NCBI GenBank assembly: GCA_964403795.1
Contig: CAYOHP010000053.1
Span: 1-39,531 of the forward strand
Direction of reading: 5' to 3'
Length of the DNA: 39,531 bases
DNA from: CAYOHP01 sp964403795 [NCBI: uncultured bacterium]
GTDB lineage: Bacteria > Muiribacteriota > UBA6191 > CAZXTJ01
How positions within the stretch are numbered: position 1 is the stretch's first letter; every line of letters starts with the position of its first letter. Under the pieces are notes generated by a model. The model made no database searches. It saw only the letters and a list, made by a program, of their open reading frames with translations, and was not told where the DNA came from. Positions 39,019-39,531 of the stretch are shown piece after piece. The position numbers and the translations under genes were made by a program.

Positions 39019-39531
39019 CGCTTGGTGCCCGAATTCACCCTGGCGGCGTCGACCAGGGTGACCTCGGGAGTCCCGGAGACCAGGAAATCGGCGGCCTCGA
39101 CGCCCTGCATCAGCGAGTGGTCCTGGTTCGAGACCTCGTACTTCCAGGCCCCGAAGCGACCCCGGGAGAGGATCCCGTGCGAGGCCAACTCGGGGAGCAG
39201 GGCGTCGAGCACCTGGTCGCGGCCGAGGAACGGCGTGGGGTAGCCGTGGCGCACCGTACGCACATAGCGGGAGACGATCTTCCCGGGATCCGGGACCAGC
39301 CCGAAGGCGACCGCCCCCGCCACCGTGTCCTCGACCAGCCGCGACCGGTCGACCGGCTTCTCGGACGATTCGCTCACCTCGGCCATGAGCGACCACTGCT
39401 CGCCCGGGCGCGCCACGTTGTTCGGGGAGTAGTTCGAGAAGAGCGTCGCCCGGTAGAAGGGGCCCAGGTCCTCAGGGAAGTACATCCAGCACTTGGTGGC
39501 GAGGTCGGGGGGCGGTATCCCGTCGATCCCC
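39015..39531 (-). CDS. glf: Eukaryotic-type UDP-galactopyranose mutase, C-terminal 171 residues
   Basis: The gene runs off the right edge; only the C-terminal third is visible. It converts UDP-galactopyranose to UDP-galactofuranose using reduced FAD. Visible segments ATKCWMYFPED, FYRATLFSNYSPNN, WSLMAEVSESSEKPV, HGYPTPFLGRD and GRFGAWKYEVSNQDHSLMQGVEA match, as I recall, the fungal and protozoan mutases (for example Aspergillus UgmA). The classic bacterial Glf from E. coli or Klebsiella, of about 370-400 aa, is much more distant. It is followed by GTGA-coupled GT4 and GT2 genes, implying galactofuranose in the polysaccharide. A related FAD amine-oxidase-like protein cannot be excluded without the N-terminal two thirds. 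Confidence 0.82.
   Translation of the reverse strand, partial: GIDGIPPPDLATKCWMYFPEDLGPFYRATLFSNYSPNNVARPGEQWSLMAEVSESSEKPVDRSRLVEDTVAGAVAFGLVPDPGKIVSRYVRTVRHGYPTPFLGRDQVLDALLPELASHGILSRGRFGAWKYEVSNQDHSLMQGVEAADFLVSGTPEVTLVDAARVNSGTKR

Noticed and set aside
19000-39531. Horizontally acquired genomic island
   Set aside because: Polysaccharide loci are often mobile, but I see no integrase, tRNA, direct repeats or insertion sequence, and the GC-rich codon use looks the same as in the rest of the window.

Overview
This is a very GC-rich (about 70% by eye), gene-dense window from a diderm bacterium. The diderm call rests on a Wza-like outer-membrane exporter fused to an OmpA domain, a lipoprotein cytochrome, a Tat-exported molybdoenzyme and Wzm/Wzt. 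A eukaryote-like Ser/Thr kinase, a BY-kinase, a eukaryotic-type UDP-galactopyranose mutase and a NorR-like sigma-54 activator would fit a Myxococcota-, Planctomycetota- or Desulfobacterota-like lineage. I cannot fix the phylum from the sequence alone.

Region 1 (1-6950) is respiratory. A minus-strand operon encodes a lipoprotein cytochrome (two c hemes plus an ethylbenzene-dehydrogenase-type heme b domain), a Tat-exported type II molybdopterin alpha subunit that looks like nitrite oxidoreductase NxrA, a small unrecognised protein, and the first 22 codons of an NxrB/NarH-type beta subunit. It is preceded by a good sigma-54 promoter match. A divergent gene encodes a NorR-family sigma-54 activator that lacks its sensor domain.

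Region 2 (7271-19000) is housekeeping and signalling. It holds a membrane-anchored Ser/Thr kinase coupled to a gluzincin peptidase, an M1-like protein without its zinc motif overlapping anmK, a four-helix membrane protein, ssb, leucine dehydrogenase paired with a 574-aa Rossmann-fold protein, a stand-alone 46-aa basic protein with its own promoter and hairpins, and rlmN.

Region 3 (19156-39531) is a surface-polysaccharide locus. It has an OmpA-Wza fusion, a Wzz/BY-kinase with a tyrosine-glycine tail, a WecE-like aminotransferase, several glycosyltransferases, four methyltransferase domains, a GT39-like membrane transferase, a Wzm/Wzt ABC exporter, and the C-terminal part of a eukaryotic-type UDP-galactopyranose mutase. 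Together these suggest a glycan containing galactofuranose and probably an amino-deoxy sugar.

Two features recur across the window. Genes in an operon usually overlap by ATGA or GTGA. Several first-in-operon genes have a TAnnnT -10 element ending 5-8 bases before the start codon and no usable Shine-Dalgarno, which suggests leaderless transcripts. No tRNA, rRNA, CRISPR array or insertion sequence was seen.
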